A stretch of 64,000 bases of DNA, taken from Sipunculus nudus. Lineage: Eukaryota; Annelida; Sipuncula; Golfingiida; Sipunculidae. Position 1 is the stretch's first letter; the number at the start of each line of letters is the position of its first letter. The stretch lies in the NCBI GenBank assembly GCA_026874595.1, contig CM049316.1, positions 58,909,676 to 58,973,675 of the forward strand, given 5' to 3'. Shown one piece after another: positions 35,091-47,524 of this stretch. Under the pieces are notes generated by a model. It saw only the letters and a program-made list of their open reading frames with translations, was not told the DNA's origin and made no database searches. Position numbers and translations under genes: made by a program.

Positions 35091-37476
35091 TTTTTAGCTC
35101 AGCTGACTATAAGTCATCTGAGCTATAGTCGTGGTCCATTGTCCGTCGTCCGTCCGTCTGTCCGTCCGTCCGTCCGTCCGTCCGTCCGTCCGTAGATGTG
35201 GCACGTTTTGAAACCGTAAGACCTAGGAATCCAAAATTCAGCATAATGTTAGATGTCCCCAAGATCTCCTACCAAGCCGAAAACTGGGTCTTTGCGACTT
35301 CATTCCTTTGAGAAATTAAGGAAAAACCTCAATTTTTTATTAAAAACCTATTTTCACACTTCAGGACTGCCTAATATCAAAACCACTCATCTGTTTTTCC
35401 TCATATTTCCTATAAATAATCCTCTATATAATTCCTATGTACATGCCAGAAATTAGGTCTACATTATATAATTTAAAAAAGTTATGGGCCCAAACATAAT
35501 GCATTTTGTAAATAATCAGGAAAGAAATTTTATCACTTAACACAAAACTTGTTAAAGCTAAGCACTTTTTTTCCAGTAATATTACTTTTATTAATCAAAA
35601 TTAAATTGTATACCCAAAATTAGATCAAAATCTTTTAAATTTTTTAAAATATTAGCAAAAATAAAAAATTGGTACCTTAAATTTTGCCTTACTTTGACCA
35701 TGGCACGTTTTTTTTGCTGTAACTGCTGTGGATTTAATTTTCACAGCATGTTTTTGTTAGCATTTCAACTGTTAACACCAAAAATTTGAAACCAGTTGAT
35801 CAAAAACTGTAGATTTTATTCAAGTTTTCAAGCACCATGTCACATATTGCTAGTGTTATGCAGTTTGTTAGAGCTCAGCTCCCGAGCTTCAGCTCTAAGT
35901 TCCTTAAATTTGGCATACAGTTAGATTTCTCCAAAATCCCCTACCATGCCAAGAATTTGGTCTCTAGGACTTAATTCCTTCGAGATATCAATGAAAAACT
36001 TCATTTTTCCATGAAAAACCCATTGTTACACTTTAAGACTGCCTAATATCAAAACCACTGATCTGACTTTGATCATAAATAATATACATATTTTTCTATA
36101 CATTTGCTATGCACATGCCAGAAATGATGTCAGTATTGTGTATTTTTTTTAAGTTATGGGCCCAAACATAATGCACTTTGTAAAAAATCAAGAAAAATAT
36201 TTACTCCCTTAACAAGGGCATTGCTGAAGCTAGAGATTTTATTGTCAGAGATGTAACATTATTTAATCAAGATTCAATTGAATACCCAAAATTAGTTCTG
36301 AATTTTTCAAATTTTATAAGTTATTAGTATAAATATAAAATTAGTACCTTAAATTTTGCCCAACTGTGACCATGGCATGTTTGTTTCCTGAGAGCACTGT
36401 TGATATAATTTTCATATCATGCACACATAAGGATTTCAGCTTTTTAGTTTAGAAAGCTGAAAGAAATTGGCCAAATATTGTAGCTTTTATTAATGTTTTT
36501 TATGAGACCCTGTCAGACTTGGGCTCTCTCCAGCCCCTCTTGAGTCACCTGTATGTTGACCTTGTTGACCTTTCATCAAATTATGCACGCTTGAGGCGAG
36601 AATCCAGGCAGCTTATGGCCAGCCACAGTTGATCCAGGTGTCCAACCCAACTCATCTAGTAGTTTTAACCAACAACATAACAATAAACAATAAATTAATA
36701 AATTTTTCTTGGTTTTTAATAACAAATTAAAGAAAAATAGAAAAGGAATTTGTTAGTTTATAATAACAGGAAATTTACTTGCAGTTACTGATGATATAAG
36801 AATCTTGTATCGATGGGTAGAATGTCACATATTCCAAATAACACCATGCAGTCACCTATGGCATTTTTCAGTTCATTTTTAATGATAAAGAAGTAAATCA
36901 TATTATTCATTACTAATCATTAGGGATTATATGAAGGAAATTAATGATAGACAAAGATGCATTTGATAATATTAATCTAGATTCCTACTGTGTCTAGTGT
37001 GTACATTGATGTGAAATTAGTCCAAAATGAATTTTTTACAGTTATTTTTTAATATAAATAAAAGCCATAAAACCAGGTACTTATGATCATTATTTAAATG
37101 TGTGAATTTTGTATATTCTGGATTCTCAAAATCATTGTTTGGTGAAAACTGAAATTATATTTGGGACAATATTTGTAATTTTATTAATAAATAGTTAAAC
37201 TCTTATATTATATGTTCTGCTTATAAGTTATATGGCCAAGTCAAAATCTGTGTGACAATAGCACTCCATTTGTTAATAAAATAAATGAAATCAATCCTCT
37301 TCCCTGTCTCCAAAGATACTATCAAAATCATACATAATCTAAACACCCACAACTCATAATACAGCTTATATTTATTACCACACAAAATCAGCATGTGCCT
37401 CATTTCTAAAAAATATTTTTTTATTTTTTTATCATATATAACAGCTGAGCGTCGTGACCCATAGGTCCCTTGTTTT
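35091..37476 (+). mobile_element. Dispersed transposon-like element, copy B (about 2.4 kb) with a duplicated inner module
   Basis: The left 350 bp match copy A (16946) almost exactly, including the palindromic head and a longer CCGT run (about 35148-35193). The right end (37442-37476) repeats CAGCTGAGC, GACCCATAGGTCCC and TTGTTTT of copy A. Unlike copy A it contains the inner module twice. The landmarks AGATGTCCCCAAGATCTCCT (35251) and its diverged form AGATTTCTCCAAAATCCCCT (35933) lie 682 bp apart. Each is followed by GACTGCCTAATATCAAAACC, then AAGTTATGGGCCCAAACATA, then ACCATGGCA. Apparent frames (for example 35253-35456) are shared with copy A at 17100-17303 only because the DNA is repeated. 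Confidence 0.75.
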
Positions 37477-39028
37477 AATTCTTCTGTCATTAGGATAAAC
37501 ACTTCATTAATATAGCTACAGTTATGTTTATTTTTTTATTCAAGATATTAAAAAAGGAATCTTTAAGATTGAGAGAAGAAACAAAATCAGAAATCATCTG
37601 CATTTATGTCCTATTATTTTCTTTCCAAAATACCTTCCAGCTTGCTAAACTTTAGAAAGAAATTCAGTACGACCAATAAATGAAATAAATTTTAGTCACA
37701 GTTCTTGTCTGTGGGCAGTGTCACTAAAAATTCATGGTACTTGAGAACATTGACCCTTTTTACCAGGAATGTCTGAAATCAGGCTTTCGAGGGATGAGCA
37801 AAAGTCAGGCAGGTTGCGGAGGTCATGTGACCAGCACTTTTCCGCTGTCTTTCACCTGACCTCACTGAATCCTTGAGAGTGCATAGTGCATGATTTAGCA
37901 GACATTGACTAGAAAGTCATCTTGTATTCAGGAAGATTGAGTTCATTCCAGTAAACATGGATTGGAAAAAGAACCTCTATTTAATAAAATAGTTGTGATC
38001 CTGTGCCAGATTGGATAAGGCTTATCATTTTTTTGTTCTCAATCTTTGACGATGGGATTTAATTGATTTTTTTTTTTGGTATATTCATAATATAAATTCT
38101 ACGGAGACAGGTTCAATGTATGCTATGTTGTAAACCCAATGTACCATGCCCTGGCTGTGCCTGTGAGACTTGGGGATTCTGTTGTCATTATTGTAATGTA
38201 ATGAGTTAGAAGGGCTTCTGTGTATCTACTGTACAGCAACCAATCAATTATTCATGTTTGATATAAAAAAAAATGGAGAGATTGAGGCCCTCTGTGTCAC
38301 GGACTGACAACAGATGAAGCAGTACTGAGATGCACTTCTGGAAATGCTGCACAAGCTGCACCAATGGTGATGCTGTGGCTTCATCTTTTTCATGTGTATC
38401 AGAACACTTTGATTACCAGGAAGGATAAAAAATACAACCAGCCTTATATAAGGGGGAGTGTAGCCTAATACCTCAGGTATTGGGTGTGGAGGGTCTCTGG
38501 TAGGTCAAAGGTGAAATTTTGTAGAAATCTTTTTCAAACCTCAAGTGTTATTAAAAACAGATTATATGACATCAGAATTATTCCTGGCCAAATGCACCAA
38601 TAAAAAACAACAACATTCAGAAGGCTTAATAAAAACATACATTCTTATTGAATGTTTCTTATCATATTGTTTTCTTGATCCTCATTCTGTTGACAGAAGC
38701 ACCATCGACAGAACCACCGTCTAGCTGTGGCATATCTTTGAAAAAAGACCATCCTAGGACATTCAAACATTTCAGGATCATTATGACATGTAAAGTAAAA
38801 TGATTAAGGGGTTATATAGAATAATTTTAATACATTGAATTAACATGACTAGTTATAACACCTCAGGTGTGAAGTATATCATGAGTTTGAACTAGTTAAT
38901 TCTGCAGTTTGGATAAGCACTGGAACATTAAGGTGTTGGTAAAGTTACTTTTATGGTCTATCAGGGATGGACTACAAACATTTGATTTGTGACGTATAAT
39001 AAATTAAGCAGTTTAGATTCATTGCTCT
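37477..39028. other. AT-rich intronic sequence, no gene seen
   Basis: Contains the near-palindromes AATACCTCAGGTATT (38468) and ACACCTCAGGTGT (38859). The second is followed by GAGTTTGAACTAG and may be a decayed tRNA-derived SINE. No coding frame. Confidence 0.4.
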
Positions 39029-39298
39029 TAAATCCAGCTATTCACCTAACTTTTCTGTAGGATTTATGTGATTTCTGGTTACTCTGTGTAAATATTAATA
39101 CCTGTTAAGAAAAGTTCTTATAATGATTCGGTGATGGATTTATGAGTTCGGCTATCTGCAAGCTGTTAGTAAACATGTCACATGTGGCAATATTGACAAA
39201 CAGAAAAACTGTGTACTTTAAGTTGGGTTGCTTGCATATGTGCGGAAGTTGAAAGGTCACTAGTTGCAAAACATCAGATATTGGAATAGGCCCCTTTA
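39029..39298 (+). mobile_element. Dispersed MITE-like repeat, copy 2
   Basis: Aligns with 41274-41562 (same strand) and with the reverse complement of 11803-12087. Landmarks are TTTATGTGATTTCTGG, GTTAAGAAAAGTTCTTATAA, AATATTGACAAACAGA and GAAGTTGAAAGGTCACTAG. It starts with CTTAAATCCAGC and ends with GGCCCCTTTAAG, an imperfect inverted pair. Confidence 0.8.
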
Positions 39299-39671
39299 AG
39301 AATGATATAACAAATAACTCTATCAGGAATCTTACAATTGGAACATATCATGTAAAGAATTTATACCATTGATACAAGATATGATTTTACATTGATTTAC
39401 CTTTTTATTCTTTTTATTAAATACCAAATTTCTTGGATCATAGGTTTTTGGACAAATATTGCCCTGATTCAGATTTGAGAAGTAAGCACCATCACCTGAA
39501 GGTGGCACTGCATGTTGAATATGGATGAAGGAAATCATATATGATATCAAATGTGTAATTCAGATGATGACTTCTTCTTTATAAGTTGGTTGGAATAATC
39601 CAGAATGCTTTGTAGACACTGGAGGGAATCTCTGAGGATCTGGTTGTTAAAATATCACATTTTACCTCAGT

Positions 39672-39749
39672 GACTCAATATGTCTAGGGATTTGAAACAA
39701 AGACATTAAACTTCAAAGTCCAACGCATTAAACACTGCGCTACACATCC
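39672..39749 (-). repeat. tRNA-derived SINE-like remnant
   Basis: On the minus strand TGTGTAGCGCAGTG (A-box-like) is followed by GCGTTGGACTT and then by GTTTCAAATCCC (B-box-like, 39688-39699), in tRNA order and spacing. There is no intact cloverleaf, so this is a retroposed remnant rather than a tRNA gene. Confidence 0.6.
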
Positions 39750-41273
39750 AATTCCCTTAGTAACCCAAAGATGGAATGCTATCTGACAGATGACTCATGT
39801 TATTATGGAACATCTTCATAAACTGGTATATTCTGAGTGCAATATTTGAGTGGTTTAACGTGACGTAAATTTGCGTTGAGTTGTAGAACGTGTACAACTC
39901 CTTCCTTTCACCCAAAAGATGACTCATCTGTCTAAAATAAGACCCTCTGGTGGCCACTCAACAAAAAAAGTCAAGCACCCCACTGTTTTTTAAGACTTAG
40001 TCAGGATGTGGTTTTAGATATAGCTAAGGTATATAAATAAACTCTGATTTTCTGCCTGGTCTACCTCATGGAGTCAGTATTGTTATATCTTGAATTTTTT
40101 TCCGGCACCCCTGCGTATCTGTCTACCTGTGTGTTCATTCATTAGGCCAAAAACAGCCTCGAAGAAAAGGCCAAGAAATGAAAACCTAAGTTTTTGCAAT
40201 AAAAAAAAATTAATTTATTGAAGGAAAATGGCATGATATTATGGATTAGAATGATATATTTCATGAAAACCTCTAGGAAATATGAAGAAGCCATGTCAGT
40301 TTATTAGTGATATATTAAAGTAGACCTCTTTTTTGGAGTCTGTGATGTTAACTCGCCTTAAACATTCAACTCAGTAGTTTTTATAATAATAATTTTATCT
40401 GGTTAGTTCATATGTAAAGCACCAGCATGAATTACCCAATCTGTCAAATGCAAAAATATTAAATTTCAGAAAATGTTAACCTTGCATATTGGTATGTCCT
40501 CTGTCACTGCTCTGCTGGAATTCACGGTGTGTAGATACGTCTGCAATGTCTAGGTTGAGGACCCTGAAACTTAATTCATGAAAGTGTATTATATGTCAAT
40601 ACAATTTCTGATGGATCCTAATTTTTGTTATTGTTACTTTCAATTTTGGAATGTATTAACAAATCTGGGAACAAAAACTCTTCACTTAGAACCTAAACTA
40701 ATCTGTATGATCTGGGAATAATATGCAAAGAATTTTAAATAAAGGTATCAACTCAGACAATTTATTTACTCCATCGTAATGATCAATATTAAACTTTTAG
40801 CTATGCTTCTTAGAATCTAGTACTGTTAAATACAAGGTTTTTAGGCTTATAATTGTCATGAATTTCATGAGAATTAAAACCAGCATTTGTGAAATTACAT
40901 GCACCTGAAAAGTCAAAAGGCACAGTTGATATTATTGTCCTTCCAGACCATTTGTGCTTGTGAAAAAACTCTTTTGAAAAAAAAAATCATGATAATTGAA
41001 TGCAGCAAATGTTCCTTTTGTACATGGCCGGCATTAAAGTGAAATTTAAACAGTGCCTCCTATTTTAACAGTGTGCTTTAAATCAAACCACAGCAAAGAT
41101 GCAACTAAAAGGCTTTTCAAATAAGAACTGTTGTGCTCCAGACATAGTGGTTTCACTTACCATTGATTTGGTATTTAAGGTAAGTGTTCCTTAAATTTTT
41201 GCTTGGTTAGTGTTTCAATGACTTTTTAATGACTGGGCATATCTCTTTCTACTTTTTATGAAACTTTCCCTCT
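39750..41273. other. AT-rich intronic sequence, no gene seen
   Basis: Nothing beyond short A/T runs was recognised. Confidence 0.45.
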
Positions 41274-41562
41274 TAAAGCTGGCTATATACCTACCTTGTC
41301 TGTAGTATTTATGTGATATTCGCTATCTTTAATTTGCATACATATTAATGGACTATAGTTAATTCCTGTTAAGAAAAGTTCTTATAACAGCTTTTTGGTG
41401 GATGAATGAGCTCGTTTATGTACAAGCTGTCAATAAATATGGTACATCAGCCAATATTGACAAACAGAGAAAAAACTAACCTGAGGTGGTTGGTTGTATT
41501 TGTGTGGAAATTGACAAGTCACTTGAGTTTGCAAAATGCCCGTTGCAAAACAGGTAATCTGA
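41274..41562 (+). mobile_element. Dispersed MITE-like repeat, copy 3
   Basis: Same family as 39029-39298, about 2.2 kb away in the same orientation. Shares TTATGTGATATTC, CCTGTTAAGAAAAGTTCTTATAA (first 20 bases CCTGTTAAGAAAAGTTCTTA), CCAATATTGACAAACAGA and GTTGCAAAA. With copy 1 it also shares ATCTGACTTG at its end. Confidence 0.8.
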
Positions 41563-42365
41563 CTTGATGTGACCTTTGACCTTTAACTTTTATGAAATAG
41601 CCAAATGTTTTAAATAATGATAGGTCTATTTAACAATATTTTTCAGTGATAGCAGTTGTTTCAGAAATTGAATTATGCAGTTGGAAAATGTTGGAGATTA
41701 GGGCCTAATTAGTAAATTAGAGGAAGCATTTTTCATAGGAAATATAGCCATCAGTGGAAGCTCAGTCTGTATTTATGCATTGTCTGATAGTGTTTTAGCT
41801 ATCACAGATGGCTCTGTGATTGACCATTCCCAAAATAATGCCAGATTAATCAGGATTGATGGGAAATATGGAAAATGACTCCCCTTAGGACACATTTGTC
41901 ATCATTCCTTAAACTAATTTTGGTGGTCAGTATCCATGCTGTGCCCACAGAGGAGTTTTGTGACAGCAGTTTTGTGACAGCAAAAACAGCCTCAATTGAC
42001 AGGTGCTGATTGGGTGATGTTATGAAAATACTCAAAACATAAACTGGGGATTTATTGTAAAATTTTTAATTGCCATATTAGGTTGTCACTTCTATATGTA
42101 GTTTTCTAGGAAATAATTAAAAAATATAAATTTTAAGATAATTAACTACAAAAACAGCTGGACAGCAGGTGGTGAAACAGACAATATCAAAGCAAGTTTT
42201 ATGTAATTCCTTTTTTATAGGACCTGTTGGATTTTAATAATTTACTGATTTCTTTATTGTTCAGTTACATGTAGAATAGATATATTGTGGTACCACTGGG
42301 TGGTTGACTGTATGAATAGATGTTGACATAATTCAAAATACTGTGCAAGTGCTTCATTTGGAATG
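41563..42365. other. AT-rich intronic sequence, no gene seen
   Basis: No feature apart from a weak CTCF-core-like ACAGATGGCTCTGTG near 41805. Confidence 0.4.
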
Positions 42366-42720
42366 GGAATAGGTTTATTGGGGACCTTAATCTTTAAAGT
42401 CCAAATCCTGACATTTGAGTCTTATCTCTCTCAGCCTTAGATGAGTATAGTTCGTTGTAAGATTGAACTGCGGCTAGTTTCCTCCTAACAAGATATTGAG
42501 ATATGGGGGGCTGCCAGGACAAAGCTGCGGCAATCAGGGTTCTGTGCTACGGCAGCGGAGCGATTCCCTCTGATGTCTGAGCGAACCCGAGCGTAAACAG
42601 GCATGTCCCTTAGAACATCCCAAAATAAATGACCTGTTTAAATAGCCTTCAATGTCAGCTGGGTCTGCTCAGATTGGCTGGCAGCGAGGGTATTAATAGG
42701 CCTCACTGTAACAGGATTAT
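42366..42720. other. Short complex island, candidate regulatory element
   Basis: GC-richer, non-repetitive sequence, notably 42480-42600. The left edge (42370-42430) may include a decayed tRNA-like segment. Confidence 0.3.
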
Positions 42721-44930
42721 TAAAAGGTAACTTGAAACAAGAGTTCTTTGGGTTAGACTTGCATTTACATACAGTTTTCAACCAACTGTTGAGTCAGAAC
42801 TTTGACTTCACCAGCTTGATTGCAATTTCATGGATGCTTATAGCCAGCCATTTAAGCACCAAGTGAATGCTGCCTTCAGAACAGGGTTAGTGCACAGTAG
42901 AATACCCTAACTGCTTATTGTTTAAACTTTAACACACTAAGTGGAGCTCATACCTCAGCCAAGCTAATACAATCCTGCTGAATTCACTCAAATTCTATCC
43001 AGATCCACAACAAATTTTAACATTGTGTTCCCTGGACTGTGCCCCACTCTGGAAGGCATAAAGTTTCTTGGAAATTGTTTTTGTAGTTTAAGTGAAATTC
43101 TACCAATGGACAAATGTACAAGTCAACACACCAACAAATACGGTTGAAAACAGAACCTCCTTGGCAGTGGTAGAACATTATTGGTGCATATTGTACTCAA
43201 TGTGGAGCCTAAGAGAGTAGTTCCAGTAAATACCACTTGGGGGCCAAAGTACTTTGATTGATGCAACTGTCAGTTTTAGCAGTGTTAAACTTACCTGAGT
43301 GATATCAGAACCTATATGGATTGTTTTAACTGGGTCATTTCTGTTTAGTAGAAGTAATCTGCTTTATACTTAAGTTTATTTCCAAGAGCATAAATCTACA
43401 AAGGGCCAGTTAGGGCCAAAACACTGGTGTTAAAAACTGATATAAATATAGATTAGGATATCAAAATTAAACTCAATTTTCAATAATCAGGTACAACAAA
43501 CAGAACAAGTTTTGTTATAACATGTATTTTTAACCTGTATTGCACAGAGAGACAAAGGAATCCATCAAGACATTTAAAGACTAAGTTCTCCTTTGTAAGT
43601 TTCTTCTGTAATTACTTAACTTCACTTCTGTTGTTGCCAGACACTAGTTGTTATTATGATAAAGTTTCAAGACTTTCTTGTAAAAAAATATTTTATTGAA
43701 ATAATGGATATAACTATTTTATCTGGATGCTCAAGTTCTAAAATTATTTGTGATCTATCACTGAACCCTGAGCCAGTAACTAATATTAATATCTCTCACA
43801 ATAACCAGCCATTCTACTCATTCTACTAGTCCGTTCTAACAACCTGTGTCCACTTTTGGAGACAGTTTTTGTTAAAGTTTTATATCTTTCAATAATTTCC
43901 TAGAAAGCTGCATATTGAAATCAGAACCTAATTTGGCAATTAAGAAATTTACAACAAATCTTAAGTTTATGTTTCACAACTTTTTTGACTCTTCAGAATG
44001 ATCTGGCTGATCAGATGTGTCCCTGCATGAGTAGCCTTCTTTGTTATGGGTGGATATATATTTTTTTTAATGTTTACATGACATCATCCAATCAGCAGGT
44101 GTCATTTGAAGCTGTTTTTGCATGTGACCAATGATCTTGACTGCCATAAGTGGGTCTGATATGTTGTAAAATGTAGACAGATTTCTCATAACTTTAATAA
44201 TTCTGTTTCTTAGATAAGGCACTATAAGGTAGATATGTACTGATCTTGTTGAAAATTAGATCCTTTAATCCTCTACCCCACATTATCAGGTTTTCCTTTG
44301 GAATGTAACAAATAAAATTTTTCATACCAAAAAACAGGTTGACATGAGGGAATGAAACAGAATGTAGCACACATTAATTAACTGTCATACTCCTTCTCGT
44401 GTAGATATGTTATTTACATAGTTTGTACACTTTCAAAGGAGTTGTTCTATACTTGGTGATTTAAGGGTAAAGAATTATGATTATTACAAAAGAGCTCTGT
44501 TCAACAGGGACCTTTGGTAAAGAGAGAGTTCTGAAAGAAGCCCTCTCTTGTGTAGTTCCAAATATGGCCACTTGGGGGTGGTTTCAGATTTAAAAATAAG
44601 TGGGTTAAGGTTGGGACAAATATAGAGAACATAGAAAGTTCTTGATCTGACCACTTGAGGTGAAGTATTTCAACATTATTAAGCATTTGCTAGGATTTGC
44701 ATACCATTAGTTTCACTTTCAAACCCAGTACTTTTTTAAACTATTTAAATATGAAAAAGACTGTTGTGTGTTAGGTAACTGCTAAATTGATCTTAAATGT
44801 TAATTTATTTACTTTACATATCACAGATGGTAAATGGTCTGACTATTGTAAAATGTATAGTAATGATTTTACCATATATTTAATATTCCTAAAACCTGAA
44901 AGTAATAAAATCATCAAATATAGGAAAATC
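42721..44930. other. AT-rich intronic sequence with a pair of CTCF-like sites
   Basis: TAGTTCCAGTAAATACCACT with GGGGGCC following (43220-43245) and TAGTTCCAAATATGGCCACT with GGGGGTG following (44554-44580) share both a CCACTTGGGGG core and upstream flank. They may be copies of a short repeat. No gene. Confidence 0.4.
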
Positions 44931-45185
44931 AGCATCCTACTCGGTCTGCAGCAGTGCCACCTGCGGGCCAAAGTCCTAACTTACATAAAACATCAGATAA
45001 GCCAACGTGTAGGATGTAACAACTGGTGTAACATGTTGGACGGGAGTATCAGCTCTCAGGTATGTGGGCCGGAGGAAACGAAACCACCGGTTATGTCTAC
45101 CATGGAGGGAGCCAGACATGTCAAAGTAAACGATACAGACTGACCACGGGTGATGTATGGCTCAGATCTGGAGACGTTCCACAAG
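44931..45185. other. Short complex island
   Basis: GC-richer, non-repetitive. A CTCF-core-like CAGTGCCACCTGCGGGC lies at 44952-44968. The 118-codon + frame 44787-45143 and the opposing 45056-45238 frame match nothing known. Confidence 0.3.
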
Positions 45186-45774
45186 TTTCCATTGGTTTTA
45201 TTGGGTAACTGTAAACCACTAAATATATCTATGAGCATTTATCAGTTTCAGATTTAACATGTATATACATGAGTACATGACCATGCAAATACTGGAGATT
45301 TTCCAGGTTGGATGTTAACATTTCACACAGAGCTGATATTTTCAAGTTTTTTTAGGTGTTTCTAGGGCTGCAGTGATATTTATTTATTGATGCAAAAGAC
45401 TTAATATGATTATCAGTTGCTCTGACAAATCTGACTGAACAAAATAATACAAACATCTAGGAATGCTACAGCAAACAGAACAAGTTTTCAGATCTATGTT
45501 AACCCATATCCAACAGAATAGGATGCCACAAAGATTTTAGTGTATCAAGAAATATCAAAGAAAATTATATATCTTGGCCATCTTTGATAATGGTAAACAC
45601 AACAGCCTGCGGATTTTGATATAAATGTGTGATAATTTATTAGATATTTTGATGACTTAAGGGTTTTCCTTGCAAATGGGTGGGGTTAATATAATGCAGA
45701 TAAATCTGTTGTCATAATAAAGCAAAAAATCTGTGTCCAAATGAAAAATGCCACTATATACAATAATAATAACA
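45186..45774. other. AT-rich intronic sequence, no gene seen
   Basis: Nothing recognised. Confidence 0.45.
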
Positions 45775-45826
45775 GGGTTTGAACTTCGCACTTTAACCAT
45801 GAGGTCTACCATAAAACTACACACCA
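45775..45826 (-). repeat. tRNA-derived SINE-like remnant
   Basis: On the minus strand TGTGTAGTTTTATGGTAGAC (A-box-like) is followed by GTTCAAACCC (B-box-like, complement of 45775-45784). Order and spacing suit a tRNA-derived promoter; the acceptor stem is not intact. Confidence 0.5.
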
Positions 45827-46434
45827 GCCCTGACGGTTTGAAAAAAGGCCGGTATCATAGATACAGCCACCCCAGTATCTTGATGTATGCAGTTTAAACG
45901 AAATTTTGCAGTATTTATTTTCATATCTCAAGAAGGCTTCTATGAAACAGCTTAGTAGTAAGTGGCATCCAGACATTGATACGGAGGATGTCCCTGATAC
46001 GTAAGAACCAGATACATATATTTTTACTCTAGATGTTTAGGCATGCTGGATTTTGTCTTGTCCTGCACTGTTAAGGATGCAATTTTGTCCCAGGAGATTA
46101 TGTTTGAACAGATTTTGCCAGAGGGGATTTTATCCCCGTGGGGAATACAAGTTAGAGAATGATACCAGAAAAGATTAGACTTTTCTAGCCATTTTTTCCC
46201 CTTCAACATGCAGACAGATTTATCAACAATTTATAGAACTAATTTTTAAGAAAAAATGTATCTACACCTGATTTCGATATTGTGTCAGAGATATGCCGTT
46301 CTCCGAACAGATGATTCAGACACAGTTTTTTTTTCTTAATGATTTACAGATGTTACTGAAATGTTTCAGATACGGATTGTCAGTGCTTACCTTACACAGT
46401 TCTCAATATTACACTTGATAAACCATTGATGCTC
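45827..46434. other. AT-rich intronic sequence, no gene seen
   Basis: Nothing recognised. Confidence 0.45.
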
Positions 46435-46435
46435 C

Positions 46436-46485
<50 letters not shown>

Positions 46486-46552
46486 ATAGACAGACATAAA
46501 AACCTTAGATATTAAATTACCTGTAATTCATATAATATAATATCTGTCTATC

Positions 46553-46604
<52 letters not shown>

Positions 46605-46655
46605 CATAAAAACCATTCTATAATGTACCTTTAATTCATATAATATAATATAATT
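46435..46655. repeat. Tandemly duplicated unit with compound (TA)n(GA)n microsatellite
   Basis: TA then GA runs occur at 46435-46481 and again at 46553-46603. Each is followed by GACATAAAAACC and AATTCATATAATATAATAT, so the whole unit of about 120 bp was duplicated, not just the microsatellite. Confidence 0.85.
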
Positions 46656-46925
46656 TCTTATAATTTAATATAGTTTAACCCCCCCCCCCACTCAATATAC
46701 ATATGTTCACACATACACAGATTTATTCATATACAAGAACACCCAGAGGGGATGGTACCAGCTATAAAACTTCAGCATCTTAGACTTCTGGGTAGGGCAC
46801 ACAACTAATGCTACTATTTTAGCAATATTTTATGAAATTGTGATATAGTGAAATAGCCAGGGTCAGTTACCTAATACTGAATATTCAGAGCAAATACAGT
46901 AAAACCCTGTAGTGTCAATCTTGCT
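46656..46925. other. AT-rich sequence with a short C run
   Basis: A poly-C run lies near 46680-46689. No gene. Confidence 0.45.
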
Positions 46926-47150
46926 CAAATCAAATAAGCCACCTGTGTCAAAGTATCATGTTCTAAGTTCAAATAAGCCACCTGTGTCAAAGTATCATGT
47001 TCAAAGTTAAAATAACCCACCTGTGTCAAAGTAACATGTTCTAAGTTCAAATAAGCTACCAGTGTCAAAGTATCATGTTCAAAGTTCAAATAAGCCACTT
47101 GTGTCAAAGTATCATGTTCAAAGTTTAAATACTACCTGTGACAAAGTTTT
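46926..47150. repeat. 39-bp tandem repeat (5-6 copies)
   Basis: CCACCTGTGTCAAAGTATCA plus TGTTCTAAGTTCAAATAAG recurs with starts at 46939, 46978 and onward every 39 bp. The minus-strand frame 46925-47107 is a 13-residue repeat translation. Confidence 0.93.
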
Positions 47151-47524
47151 ATGCTCAAATTTTGAGGTGAAATTATTACTCTCCAAAACATGGTTGTGGT
47201 GAAATTCATATAATTTTAAGATTTACTGCAATAAGGTACAGTAAACTGGCCAAAAGACCACCCAGTAGTAAAATTACCCCACAAGTGACACTGATTCATT
47301 TGACACCATGTACATTGTCATTGAGGGTATCTTAAAGGGACATAATCAGGAGCAATATTATTCCTATTCTTTCACACTATCAGTTCAGTTCTGCTTTATA
47401 CAAATGTTTCTCAGCAAAACCATTTATTTCCTCACATACGACTGTTTCACACCTTGTTACAGCCCTGCGTGTTGTTAAACACAGTCTGTTTACCATAAAA
47501 AGGCCACGTGACTGGAGGTCCGAT
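47151..47524. other. AT-rich sequence, no gene seen
   Basis: Contains CTTAAAGGGACATAATCAGG near 47332, a word similar to the end of the adjacent MITE. No gene. Confidence 0.4.

Noticed and set aside
17100-35456. Near-identical 67-codon frames at 17100-17303 and 35253-35456 as a conserved peptide
   Set aside because: They lie in the homologous part of two copies of the same dispersed element; identity reflects recent copying, not protein constraint.
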